Assembly: GCF_027923705.1 (NCBI RefSeq)
Contig: NZ_AP026442.1
Span: 310,001-374,000, forward strand
Reading direction: 5' to 3'
DNA from: Cellulomonas sp. NTE-D12
Lineage (GTDB): Bacteria; Actinomycetota; Actinomycetes; Actinomycetales; Cellulomonadaceae
Length of the DNA stretch: 64,000 nucleotides
The notes beneath the pieces were generated by a model. That model was not told the DNA's origin, ran no database searches, and worked only from the letters and a program-made list of their open reading frames with translations. Position numbers and translations under genes: made by a program. Below are positions 34,511 to 43,275 of this stretch, piece after piece (position 1 is the first letter of the stretch; every line of letters begins with the position of its first letter).

Positions 34511-34528
34511 ATTGTTACCGCTCACAAT
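34511..34528. promoter_or_regulatory. LacI-family operator (lac-operator-like)
   Basis: ATTGTTACCGCTCACAAT resembles the classical lac operator core, with dyad arms ATTGT and ACAAT. It lies 109 bp before the binding-protein start. The operon ends in a LacI-family gene, the likely binder. A related half-site, TTGTGAAGGTTAAC, follows at about 34543. Confidence 0.7.
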
Positions 34529-34636
34529 CTTCCGCTGTGTCCGTTGTGAAGGTTAACGTCGCGCCCACGGACCTGGCTCAGCAGGTTTCCGGCTCAGTCC
34601 GGACGTGTCCGGGCTCAAAACAAGGAGGTTTTGAGG

Positions 34637-35641
34637 ATGAGGAAGAGGCTGCTCGCTGGGCTAGCGCTGGCAGGGGCCATCGCGCTGGCGACGACGGGAT
34701 GTTCGGGCACTGCCTCGGGCTCGACCGGCTCGACCGGCGCGAGCACGGCCGGTGGAGGTGCCGCGCACAAGGTGATCACGGTCGGGTTCGCGCAGACGGG
34801 CTCGGAGTCCGGGTGGCGCGCCGCCAACACGCAGTCGATGAAGGACGCGTTCTCCGAGGCGAACGGCTTCAAGCTGATCTTCAACGCCGCGGACAACAAG
34901 CAGGAGGCCCAGATCGCGGCCGTCCGCAGCTTCATCAACCAGGGCGTCGACGCCATCGTCATCGCGCCCATCACGGTCGACGGCTGGGACGACGTGCTCA
35001 AGGAGGCCAAGGCCGCCAAGATCCCGGTGATCCTCGAGGACCGGACGATCAACGTGTCCGACCCGAGCCTGTACGCCGCCTGGGTGGGCGACGACTTCAA
35101 GAAGGAGGGCGAGACCGCCGGCGCGTGGGCCAAGCAGAACGCGACGAGCCCGACCAACATGGTCGTGCTCGAGGGCACCACCGGCTCGGCCCCGGCGCTC
35201 GACCGTGCGACCGGCTTCACGGCCGGCTCGGCCGGTGCTCCCATCACCACCCTCGCCTCGCAGACCGGCAACTTCACGCGGGCCGACGGCAAGACCGTGA
35301 TGGAGGGCTTCCTGCAGAAGTACGGCAACAAGATCCAGATGCTGTTCGCCCAGAACGACGACATGGGTCTGGGCGCGCTCGACGCGATCACCGCAGCCGG
35401 TCTGACCCCCGGCAAGGACATCAAGATCGTGACGATCGACGCCACGCACGACGGCCTGCAGGCGCTCGCCGACGGCAAGTTCAACTACGTCGTCGAGTGC
35501 AACCCGCTGCTCGGCCCGCAGGTGTCCGACCTGGTCAAGAAGGTCGTCGCCGGTCAGTCGGTGCCGAAGTCGCAGACCGCAACGGACCTGTCCTTCACGC
35601 AGGACCAGGCCAAGACGGCGCTGCCCAGCCGCAAGTACTGA
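34637..35641 (+). CDS. Sugar ABC transporter substrate-binding lipoprotein (YtfQ-like)
   Basis: A 334-residue lipoprotein with lipobox ATTGC at about residues 18-22 and a Gly/Ser/Thr linker after it. 'VGFAQTGSESGWRAANTQSMKDAF', 'QKQEAQIAAVRSF'-like sequence, 'VDAIVIAPITVDGWDDVLKEAK' and 'DFTRADGKTVMEGF'-like motifs follow the order in E. coli YtfQ, the galactofuranose-binding protein. The pentose/hexose specificity here is unproven. ATG is preferred over a TTG six bases upstream because AGGAGG is nine bases away. First gene of the operon. Confidence 0.9.
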   Translation: MRKRLLAGLALAGAIALATTGCSGTASGSTGSTGASTAGGGAAHKVITVGFAQTGSESGWRAANTQSMKDAFSEANGFKLIFNAADNKQEAQIAAVRSFINQGVDAIVIAPITVDGWDDVLKEAKAAKIPVILEDRTINVSDPSLYAAWVGDDFKKEGETAGAWAKQNATSPTNMVVLEGTTGSAPALDRATGFTAGSAGAPITTLASQTGNFTRADGKTVMEGFLQKYGNKIQMLFAQNDDMGLGALDAITAAGLTPGKDIKIVTIDATHDGLQALADGKFNYVVECNPLLGPQVSDLVKKVVAGQSVPKSQTATDLSFTQDQAKTALPSRKY

Positions 35642-35715
35642 CCGCCAGGCCCTGTTGACGGGCGGGGGTCGGCCTCGTGCCGGCCCCCGCCCCGGCCCCC
35701 GTGAAGGAAGCCCCG

Positions 35716-37257
35716 ATGTCCCTCACCGACGAGGAGACGACGAGCGACGCGCTCGTCGCGATGCGCGGCATCACCATCCAGTTCCCCGGGGTCAAGGCCC
35801 TGGACGACGTCGACCTCACGCTGCGCGGCCGCGAGATCCACGCGCTGATGGGCGAGAACGGCGCCGGCAAGTCGACGCTGATCAAGGCCCTCACCGGGGA
35901 GTACGCGGTCGACGCCGGGACCATCTCCGTGGCCGGTGAGCAGCGCGTGTTCCACGGCACCGCCGACGCGCAGTCGGCCGGCGTGTCGACGGTCTACCAG
36001 GAGGTCAACCTCTGCGCGAACCTGTCGGTCGGCGAGAACGTCATGCTCGGCCACGAGGTGCGCCGCGCGGGGCGGATCGACTGGCGAGCCACCCACCGCG
36101 CGGCGGTCGGCCACCTGCAGAACCTCGGCCTCCGGCTCGACACGCGCACCGCGCTGGGGAGCCACTCGATCGCCGTCCAGCAGCTCGTCGCGATCAGCCG
36201 CGCCATGGTGACCGAGGCGAAGGTGCTGGTGCTCGACGAGCCGACGTCCAGCCTGGACCGCGGTGAGGTGCAGCAGCTGTTCGCCGTGATGCGCGACCTG
36301 CGGTCGCGCGGTGTCGCCGTCCTGTTCGTCACGCACTTCCTCGACCAGGTGTTCGAGATCTCGGACCGGTGCACGGTGCTGCGCAACGGCCGGCTCGTCG
36401 GGGACTACCCGATCGACGAGCTCTCGCCCGGCCGCCTCGTCTCCCTGATGCTGGGCCGCGAGCTCGAGGACCTCGCCGCCCTGTCGGGCGCGTCCGACCG
36501 CCCGGTCGACAGGTCCGGCACCCCCGTCGTCCGCATGAAGGGGGCCGGCCGCAAGGGCCTCATCGAGCCCGTGGACGTCGACGTCTACCCCGGGGAGGTC
36601 GTCGGCATCGCCGGGCTGCTCGGGTCCGGCCGCACCGAGCTCGCGCGGGTGCTGGCCGGGGCGGACCACGCCGACTCGGGCCAGATCGAGGTCGCCGGGA
36701 AGGCCGTCAGGCTCACCACGCCGCGGCACGGCATCGACCACGGCATCGCCTACTCGCCCGAGGACCGTCGCGCCGAGGGCATCCTCGGCGACCTGACCGT
36801 CGCGGAGAACATCGTGCTGGGCATCCAGGCCCGCAGGGGATGGCGCAAGGTGCGCAGGTCCGAGCAGGATGCGCTGGTGTCCGAGTACATCGCTGCTCTC
36901 GGCATCCGGCCCGCGAACCCGCACGTGCTCATCCGCAACCTCTCGGGCGGCAACCAGCAGAAGGTGCTGCTGGCCCGGTGGCTCGCCACCGCACCAGCGC
37001 TGCTGATCCTCGACGAGCCGACGCGCGGTATCGACGTCGGCGCCAAGGCGGACATCCAGAGCAAGGTCGCCGAGCTGTCCGAGCAGGGGCTGTCCGTCGT
37101 CTTCATCTCCTCGGAGCTCGAGGAGGTGCTGCGGCTGTCGCAACGGATCGTCGTGATGCGCGAGCACCGCAAGATCGGCGAGCTGGCCTCGAGCGAGACC
37201 GACGTCGACGGACTGATCGACTTCATCGCCCACGAGGGCCGGGAGGGAGCGGCGTGA
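35716..37257 (+). CDS. Sugar ABC transporter ATPase, two nucleotide-binding domains (YtfR-like)
   Basis: A 513-residue tandem ABC ATPase. N-terminal Walker A GENGAGKST at about 46-54, and the Q-loop 'VYQEVNLC'. N-terminal Walker B is 'VLVLDEPTSSLD'. The second domain has the degenerate 'GLLGSGRTELAR' P-loop usual in this family, with an intact signature 'NLSGGNQQKVLLARWL' and 'ILDEPTRGIDVG'. ATG is chosen over upstream GTG codons because of AAGGAAG before it. It overlaps the next gene by four bases (GTGA). Confidence 0.92.
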   Translation: MSLTDEETTSDALVAMRGITIQFPGVKALDDVDLTLRGREIHALMGENGAGKSTLIKALTGEYAVDAGTISVAGEQRVFHGTADAQSAGVSTVYQEVNLCANLSVGENVMLGHEVRRAGRIDWRATHRAAVGHLQNLGLRLDTRTALGSHSIAVQQLVAISRAMVTEAKVLVLDEPTSSLDRGEVQQLFAVMRDLRSRGVAVLFVTHFLDQVFEISDRCTVLRNGRLVGDYPIDELSPGRLVSLMLGRELEDLAALSGASDRPVDRSGTPVVRMKGAGRKGLIEPVDVDVYPGEVVGIAGLLGSGRTELARVLAGADHADSGQIEVAGKAVRLTTPRHGIDHGIAYSPEDRRAEGILGDLTVAENIVLGIQARRGWRKVRRSEQDALVSEYIAALGIRPANPHVLIRNLSGGNQQKVLLARWLATAPALLILDEPTRGIDVGAKADIQSKVAELSEQGLSVVFISSELEEVLRLSQRIVVMREHRKIGELASSETDVDGLIDFIAHEGREGAA

Positions 37258-38300
37258 ACGCCGTCATGAAGCATCGGCTGTTCTGGCCGGTCGTGGTGCT
37301 GCTCGCGCTGATCCTGGTGAACACGCTGTCGCGGCCCAGCTTCGTCAGCATCACGGTGCAGGACGGGCGGCTGTACGGGTCGCTCATCGACATCCTGCGC
37401 AACAGCGCACCGCTCATGCTGGTGGCCCTCGGCATGACGCTGGTGATCGCGACCCGCGGCATCGACCTGTCGGTCGGTGCGGTGATGGCGGTGTCGGGGG
37501 CCGTGGCGCTGCAGATCATCCAGGACTCGGGCGACGCGGCGAACCCCTCGGTGCTCGCGGTGGCGATCGGCGCCGGGGTGCTCGCCGGCCTGGTGTGCGG
37601 CCTGTGGAACGGCTTCCTCATCGCGGTGCTGGGCATCCAGCCGATCATCGCGACGCTCGTGCTGATGCTCGCCGGTCGCGGCATCGCGCTGCTGATCACG
37701 CGCGGCTTCATCACGACGATCAACAGCGACCCCTACAAGTTCATGGCGCAGGGCTACGTGGTCGGCCTGCCGTTCGCGTTCTACGTCTCGCTGGCGGCGA
37801 TCGCGATCGTCGCCGTGATCGAGCGGCGCACGGCGCTCGGCGTGCTGACCGAGGCCGTCGGCATCAACCCGGAGGCGAGCCGGCTGGCCGGCGTGCGGGC
37901 CAGGGGCATCATCTGGGGCGCCTACGCCGCCAGCGGCCTGCTCGCCGGCTTCGCCGGCCTGCTCTACAGCTCCAACATCATGGCGGCGGACGCCAACGCG
38001 GCCGGCCTGTACATCGAGCTCGACGCGATCCTCGCGGTGGTGCTCGGCGGGACGTCCCTGGCCGGGGGCACGTTCAGCCTGGCCGGCACGGTCGTCGGCG
38101 TGTTCACCATCCAGACGCTGAAGTCGACCATCACGTTCCTCGGCGTGCCGCCGGCCGTCACGCCGGTGTTCATGGCGGCGGTCGTCGTGCTCGTCGTCCT
38201 CATCCAGTCCAGCCGGTTCCGGCGCTGGGTCGGCCGGCTCGGCGGTCGGCTGAGCGCCAGGTCCGCCCAGCCCGTCGAGCGAACGGAGGTCGCGTCATGA
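37254..38300 (+). CDS. Sugar ABC transporter permease (YtfT-like)
   Basis: A 348-residue permease with about ten membrane helices. 'LVALGMTLVIATRGIDLSVGAVMAVSG' near the start and 'ARGIIWGAYAASGLLAGFAGLLYSSNI' then 'LDAILAVVLGGTSLAGG' are typical of the BPD_transp_2/RbsC family. The GTG start has GGGAGGGAG before it and lies in the stop of the ATPase gene. It has an alternative ATG five codons in. Confidence 0.9.
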   Translation: MNAVMKHRLFWPVVVLLALILVNTLSRPSFVSITVQDGRLYGSLIDILRNSAPLMLVALGMTLVIATRGIDLSVGAVMAVSGAVALQIIQDSGDAANPSVLAVAIGAGVLAGLVCGLWNGFLIAVLGIQPIIATLVLMLAGRGIALLITRGFITTINSDPYKFMAQGYVVGLPFAFYVSLAAIAIVAVIERRTALGVLTEAVGINPEASRLAGVRARGIIWGAYAASGLLAGFAGLLYSSNIMAADANAAGLYIELDAILAVVLGGTSLAGGTFSLAGTVVGVFTIQTLKSTITFLGVPPAVTPVFMAAVVVLVVLIQSSRFRRWVGRLGGRLSARSAQPVERTEVAS

Positions 38301-39319
38301 CGAGCACGCAGACGGTTCTGACGGGTGAGCTGCGCGCGGTGACGCGCCCGCACCGGTTCATGGCTCGGCACGCCTCGTGGATCCCCGTGTTCGCCGCCGT
38401 CGGGATCCTCGTCGCGATGGTGGTCGGTGCCCAGCTGTACTTCGGCAAGTTCCTCACGCCGCGGCTGGTGTCGTCGATCCTGCTCGACAACTCCTACCTG
38501 CTGATCCTCGCCGTCGGCATGACGTTCGTGATCCTCACGGGCGGCATCGACCTGTCGGTCGGCGCGGTGATGTCGTTCACCGGGATGATGGGCGCCAGCC
38601 TGCTGCGGCAGGGGCTGCCGTCGTCGGTCGTCGCCCCGACGATGCTGGCGACCGGGGCCGTCATCGGGCTCGGTGTCGGCGTGCTGGTCCAGTACTTCGA
38701 CGTGCAGCCGTTCATCGCGTCCCTGGCCGGGATGTTCCTGGCGCGCGGCCTCGGCTTCGTGGTGAGCCTGAACTCGATCAAGGTCACCGACCCGCCGATC
38801 CTGTGGCTCCAGGGCACCCGCCTGCAGGCCGGATCCGGTTGGTACATCACGCCGACCGGGATCATCGCGCTGCTGGTCGTCCTGGTGGGGGCCGGGCTGC
38901 TGGCGTACACCCGGTTCGGCCGCACCGTCTACGCGGTCGGCGGCAACGAGCAGTCGGCGCGGCTGATGGGCCTGCCGGTCGCCCGCACCAAGCTGCTGGC
39001 GTACGTCGTCAGCGGTACGTGCGCGGGGCTCGCGGGGGTCATCTTCACCGCGTACACCGGCGCGGCCTACCCGCTGAACGGGATCGGCACCGAGCTCGAC
39101 ACGATCGCCGCGGTGGTGATCGGCGGGACGTTGCTGACCGGCGGCAGCGGGTTCGTCGTGGGCTCGATGATCGGCGTGTTCGTCTACGGGATGATCAAGA
39201 CGATCATCAACTTCCTCGGCGTCGACCAGTCGTGGACCCGCATCACCATCGGCGCCCTGCTGCTGCTGTTCGTCGTGGTCCAGCGCCTGATCGTCGCCAG
39301 GTCGGCACGGCGCAGATAG
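38297..39319 (+). CDS. Sugar ABC transporter permease (YjfF-like)
   Basis: A 340-residue second permease of the RbsC family: 'LAVGMTFVILTGGIDLSVGAVMSFTGMMG', 'YAVGGNEQSARLMGLPVARTKLLAYVVSG' and 'TIAAVVIGGTLLTGGSGFVVGSMIGV'. It pairs with the YtfT-like permease as a heterodimer, as in the E. coli ytfQRT-yjfF system. ATG overlaps the preceding stop (ATGA). Confidence 0.9.
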   Translation: MTSTQTVLTGELRAVTRPHRFMARHASWIPVFAAVGILVAMVVGAQLYFGKFLTPRLVSSILLDNSYLLILAVGMTFVILTGGIDLSVGAVMSFTGMMGASLLRQGLPSSVVAPTMLATGAVIGLGVGVLVQYFDVQPFIASLAGMFLARGLGFVVSLNSIKVTDPPILWLQGTRLQAGSGWYITPTGIIALLVVLVGAGLLAYTRFGRTVYAVGGNEQSARLMGLPVARTKLLAYVVSGTCAGLAGVIFTAYTGAAYPLNGIGTELDTIAAVVIGGTLLTGGSGFVVGSMIGVFVYGMIKTIINFLGVDQSWTRITIGALLLLFVVVQRLIVARSARRR

Positions 39320-39359
39320 GCCCGGCCGTGGCCCGTCGGGGCGCCGTGCGGGCCACGGC

Positions 39360-40892
39360 ATGATGAGCACCATGGAGGACGCGCAGCCGCTGGTGCAGGT
39401 CACCGGCGCGACCGTGCGCTTCCGGTCGGACACGGCGCTCGACGGCGTCGACTTCCGCATGTTCGCCGGCGAGGTCCACTCGTTGATGGGCGAGAACGGC
39501 GCCGGCAAGTCCACGCTGATCAAGGCGCTCACCGGCGCGCTGGCGCTGGACGACGGCGAGGTCCGCCTCGGCGGCGAGGTGGTGCGGTTCGCCACGCCGC
39601 ACGACGCGCACCTGGCCGGCATCAGCACCGTCTACCAGGAGATCGACCTCCTGCCGAACCTGACGGTCGCGGAGAACATCGCGCTCGGCCGCGAGCCGCG
39701 CAACCGCGTCGGGGCCATCGACTGGGCCGCGACCCGCCGCCTCGCGCACGACGCGCTCGCGGCCCTCGGCCTGGAGATCGACCCCGCGTCGGTGCTCGGC
39801 ACCCATCCGCTGGCCGTGCAGCAGCTCGTCGCGATCGCCCGCGCCATCTCGACGGACGTCAAGGTGCTGGTGCTCGACGAGCCCACGTCGAGCCTCGACC
39901 TCGACGAGGTCGCCGAGCTGTTCCGCGTCATCCGCGAGCTCAAGGCGCGGGGCGTCGCGATCCTGTTCGTCTCGCACTTCCTCGACCAGGTGTACGAGAT
40001 CTGCGACCGCATCACGGTGCTGCGCAACGGGCGGCTGGTCGGCGAGTACCTGACCACCGAGCTGCTCCGGATCGACCTGGTGCAGAAGATGCTGGGCCGG
40101 TCCGCTGCCGCGCTGGCCGAGCGGCAGACGTTCGACGCGCCCGACGACGACCCGTCCGTGACGCTGAGCGCCCGTGGCATCACCGTGCTGCCGGGCATCG
40201 CCGATGCGGACGTCGACCTGGTCGAGGGCGAGGTGCTGGGCGTCGCGGGGCTGCTCGGCTCCGGCCGGACCAAGCTCGCCCGCGCCCTGACCGGCGTCGA
40301 CCGGCTGGAGGCCGGCATCATCCGCATCGACGGGCGCGAGCGGCGGCTGTCCAGCCCGCGCCGGGCGCTGTCGCTCGGCGTCGTCTACTCCTCGGAGAAC
40401 CGCCGCACCGAGGGGCTGATCGGCGAGCTGAGCGTGCTGGAGAACATCACGCTGGCCCTGCAGGCGCAGCGCGGGGTGCTGCGCCGGATCCGGTCGGCAC
40501 GCCAGCGGGAGCTCGCGGCGAGCTGGGTCGAGGCGCTGGACATCCGCCCGCCGGACCTCGACCGACCGGTCGCCAGCCTGTCCGGCGGCAACCAGCAGAA
40601 GGTGCTGCTCGCCCGGCTGCTGGCGCTGTCCCCGCGGGTGATCGTGCTCGACGAGCCGACGCGCGGCATCGACGTGGGCGCCAAGGTGGAGATCCAGAAC
40701 CTGGTGGGCGAGCTGGCCGACAACGGGCTGTCCGTGGTGTTCATCTCGGCGGAGCTGGAGGAGGTGCTGCGGGTCGGCACGCGCGTGGCGATCCTGCAGG
40801 ACGGCCGCGTCGTCGACGTCGTGCCGTCCGAGGGGCTGACGACGGACTCGCTGCTCGCCATGGTGGCCCGGTCCGAGGGGGACGAGGCATGA
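39360..40892 (+). CDS. Second sugar ABC transporter ATPase of the operon
   Basis: A 510-residue tandem ABC ATPase, paralogous to the one at 35.7 kb. It has the same GENGAGKST Walker A in the first half, 'VLVLDEPTSSLDLDEV', and 'GLLGSGRTKLAR' plus 'SLSGGNQQKVLLARLL' in the second. The two are clearly related but not recent duplicates, since many positions differ. The start is uncertain: ATGs at 39360, 39363 and 39372 all lack a good ribosome binding site, which is unusual for this operon. It overlaps the LacI gene by four bases. Confidence 0.88.
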   Translation: MMSTMEDAQPLVQVTGATVRFRSDTALDGVDFRMFAGEVHSLMGENGAGKSTLIKALTGALALDDGEVRLGGEVVRFATPHDAHLAGISTVYQEIDLLPNLTVAENIALGREPRNRVGAIDWAATRRLAHDALAALGLEIDPASVLGTHPLAVQQLVAIARAISTDVKVLVLDEPTSSLDLDEVAELFRVIRELKARGVAILFVSHFLDQVYEICDRITVLRNGRLVGEYLTTELLRIDLVQKMLGRSAAALAERQTFDAPDDDPSVTLSARGITVLPGIADADVDLVEGEVLGVAGLLGSGRTKLARALTGVDRLEAGIIRIDGRERRLSSPRRALSLGVVYSSENRRTEGLIGELSVLENITLALQAQRGVLRRIRSARQRELAASWVEALDIRPPDLDRPVASLSGGNQQKVLLARLLALSPRVIVLDEPTRGIDVGAKVEIQNLVGELADNGLSVVFISAELEEVLRVGTRVAILQDGRVVDVVPSEGLTTDSLLAMVARSEGDEA

Positions 40893-41905
40893 GCGGCGAC
40901 GGCTCCCGCGCCGCGAACATCCTGGACGTCGCCCGGCTCGCGGGCGTCTCGCACCAGACGGTCTCGCGCGTGCTGAACGACCTGCCGAACGTGCGGCCGG
41001 CCACGCGCGCCCGCGTCGAGCAGGCGATCGCGCAGCTGCGCTACAGCCCGTCACCGCAGGCCCGTGCCCTGGTGACCCGTCGGACCCGGACGATCGGCCT
41101 GGTCACACCGATGGCCGCCGACTTCGGGCCGACGTCGGTGGCGATGCACTTCAACGTCGCGGCCCGTGCCGCCCGCTACAACGTCGAGACGGTCAGCCTG
41201 CTCGACACCGACCCGACCGACGTGCGGGCGATCGTCGAGAGCCTGCTGCGCCAGCGGGTGGACGCCATCGTGTTCGTCGTCGCCGACGCCGACGTGCTCG
41301 AGCTGGTCCGCGGCCTGGACCTGAGCGTCCCCGTGGTCGCCGCGGCGTCCACCGCGCGCCGCAGCCCGTTGTTCGTGTCGATCGACCAGTACCGGGGTGC
41401 CCGCTCCGCCGTCCGCCACCTGGCCGAGCTCGGCCACGAACGGATCCTGCACCTGGCGGGCCCGCAGCGGGCGGCCGACGCGATCGAGCGCGTGCGCGGC
41501 TGGCGCGACGAGCTCGCGGAGCGCCGGCTCGAGATCGTCACCCCCCTGCACGGCGACTGGTCCGCGGCCAGCGGCTACCGGCTCGGTGCGGAGCTGGACG
41601 TCGCCCCCGGGTCGGCTGTCTTCGTCGCCAACGACCACATGGCGATCGGGGTCCTGTCGGCCCTGCGCGAGCGCGGCCTGCGCGTGCCGGACGACGTCAG
41701 CGTGGTGGGCTTCGACGACGTCCCCGAGTCCGGCTACCTCTACCCGGCGCTGACGACCGTGCGGCAGGACTTCGCGGCGCTGGGCGAGCTGATGATGCAG
41801 AAGGTGCTGGTCGCCGTCGAGGAGCCGGACAGCGTCACGGTGGACACACCGCTGCCGACGCACCTGGTCGTCCGCCAGTCCACCCGCGCGGCAGCGCGCG
41901 CATGA
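40889..41905 (+). CDS. LacI family transcriptional regulator
   Basis: A 338-residue regulator. The HTH and hinge are 'NILDVARLAGVSHQTVSRVLNDLPNVRPATRARVEQAIAQLRYSPSPQARALV'. The sugar-binding domain continues with 'TIGLVTP' and ends with 'VVGFDDVPESGYLYPALTTVRQDF', a typical LacI signature. Its position at the end of the sugar transporter operon and the lac-like operator upstream of the first gene suggest it represses the operon until sugar binds. Confidence 0.92.
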   Translation: MSGDGSRAANILDVARLAGVSHQTVSRVLNDLPNVRPATRARVEQAIAQLRYSPSPQARALVTRRTRTIGLVTPMAADFGPTSVAMHFNVAARAARYNVETVSLLDTDPTDVRAIVESLLRQRVDAIVFVVADADVLELVRGLDLSVPVVAAASTARRSPLFVSIDQYRGARSAVRHLAELGHERILHLAGPQRAADAIERVRGWRDELAERRLEIVTPLHGDWSAASGYRLGAELDVAPGSAVFVANDHMAIGVLSALRERGLRVPDDVSVVGFDDVPESGYLYPALTTVRQDFAALGELMMQKVLVAVEEPDSVTVDTPLPTHLVVRQSTRAAARA

Positions 41906-42453
41906 CGACGAGGGCCTATGCCGCGCTCCTGCGGGGCATCAACGTCGGGGGCAACAAGAAGCTGCCGATGGCGGAGCTGCGCGCGCTGCTGACGGGCCTG
42001 GGTCACGGCGACGTGCGCACCTACCTGCAGAGCGGCAACGCCTTCTTCACCAGCGACCACGACGACGAGGAGGCGCTCGCGGCCCGGCTCCGGGCGGCCA
42101 TCGGAGCCCGCTTCGGGTTCGACGTCGAGGTGCTGGTGCGCGACCACGACTACCTGAAGGGCGTCGTCGAGGCCTGCCCGTTCCCGGCGGCCTCGCTCGA
42201 GGGCAAGCAGCTGCATGTCACGTACTTCTCCGAGCCGGTCGAGCAGTCCCGTCTCGCGTCCCTCGACGCGGCGGCGTTCTTGCCGGAGGAGTTCCGGCTC
42301 GGCGACCGCGCGCTCTACCTGTACGCCCCCGACGGGCTGGGCCGCTCCCCGCTCGCCGAGGCGCTGGCCAGGTCGGGACCGCCCAAGGGCGTCGTCGCGA
42401 CCAGCCGCAACTGGAACACGGTGCTGAAGCTCGTGGAGCTGACCGCGCCGTAG
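41902..42453 (+). CDS. DUF1697 family protein
   Basis: A 183-residue protein. 'YAALLRGINVGGNKKLPMAELRALLTGLGHGDVRTYLQSGNAFF' is the DUF1697 hallmark, and 'SRNWNTVLKLVELTA' the usual end. Function is unknown across the family. It shares an ATGA overlap with the LacI gene, which is probably incidental to sugar transport. Confidence 0.9.
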   Translation: MTTRAYAALLRGINVGGNKKLPMAELRALLTGLGHGDVRTYLQSGNAFFTSDHDDEEALAARLRAAIGARFGFDVEVLVRDHDYLKGVVEACPFPAASLEGKQLHVTYFSEPVEQSRLASLDAAAFLPEEFRLGDRALYLYAPDGLGRSPLAEALARSGPPKGVVATSRNWNTVLKLVELTAP

Positions 42454-42486
42454 CCACCGGGAGGACCAGCACGGCCGCTGGCGTGC

Positions 42487-43113
42487 CTAGCCGCGCACTG
42501 CGGCCAGGCACTGGTCGTAGAGGTCGATGACGTCGCCTTCTCCGCCCTTGTCGACCCACGCCATCGTCGCGGCGTCGAAGCACGCGAACGCCGTCGCGAC
42601 CACTGCCCGCGCGCGCAGGTCGGAGCTGCGGACGCCGGGACCGAGGCGCGCCGCGACGAGCGGCAGCAGGTCCTGCTGCATCCGCAGCCGCTTCTCGAGG
42701 TAGCCGGCACGCAGCGACGCCGTGTCGTGCAGCAGCCGGAACCGGGCCAGGGCCTCCTCGCGGCTGTCCTGCAGAGCGAGAACGGCACAGAGCCCCGCGC
42801 GCAGGGCGTCCCAGACACCGACCTCGGCAGTTTGCTCGCTGACCGTCGCGGCCAGCACCTGCCCGAACCGCTGCGGGTCGTCGCCGAGCAGGTCGTCCTT
42901 CGAGCCGAAGTAGCGGAAGAGGGTGCGCTGGGATACCCCTGCCTCCTCGGCGATCTGGGCCATGGTCGTGTCCGCATAGCCCTGCTCGGCGAACAGCCGC
43001 CGAGCCGTCTTCAGGATCTCCTGCGTGGCCAGCTGTCGTGACCGTTCCCAGAGGGTCGTCACCCTGGCCGGTGCGGTCTCTGAGTCCGCTTCCGACCTCG
43101 CTCGCGGCGTCAT
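42487..43113 (-). CDS. TetR family regulator
   Basis: A 208-residue regulator with HTH 'TQEILKTARRLFAEQGYADTTMAQIAEEAGVSQRTLFRYFGSKDDLL' at about 30-75. The C-terminal domain is helical and ends in a 'TAFACFDAATMAWVDKGGEGDVIDLYDQCL' segment, common in the AcrR-like C-terminal group. It is divergent from the SDR gene across 162 bp holding a perfect palindrome. Confidence 0.9.
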   Translation of the reverse strand: MTPRARSEADSETAPARVTTLWERSRQLATQEILKTARRLFAEQGYADTTMAQIAEEAGVSQRTLFRYFGSKDDLLGDDPQRFGQVLAATVSEQTAEVGVWDALRAGLCAVLALQDSREEALARFRLLHDTASLRAGYLEKRLRMQQDLLPLVAARLGPGVRSSDLRARAVVATAFACFDAATMAWVDKGGEGDVIDLYDQCLAAVRG

Positions 43114-43163
43114 GTCAGGAGGCTAGCGACCCAGTGCTGACAACGTGGCATTCGCTCGCGACC

Positions 43164-43178
43164 TGGCAGACACTGCCA
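43164..43178. promoter_or_regulatory. 15-bp palindrome, probable TetR operator
   Basis: TGGCAG and CTGCCA arms around ACA, in the divergent promoter region. Extra TGGCA at about 43146 and TGCCA at about 43192 suggest two overlapping sites. Probably bound by the adjacent TetR protein. Confidence 0.7.
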
Positions 43179-43275
43179 ACTAGGCGTAGCGTGCCAGTGA
43201 CGCACAGAGGTCCGACGAACCAGGCCGGCCCGCGCGCTCCCCGCTTCTTCTCGGGACGACGGAAAAGGAACGCAC

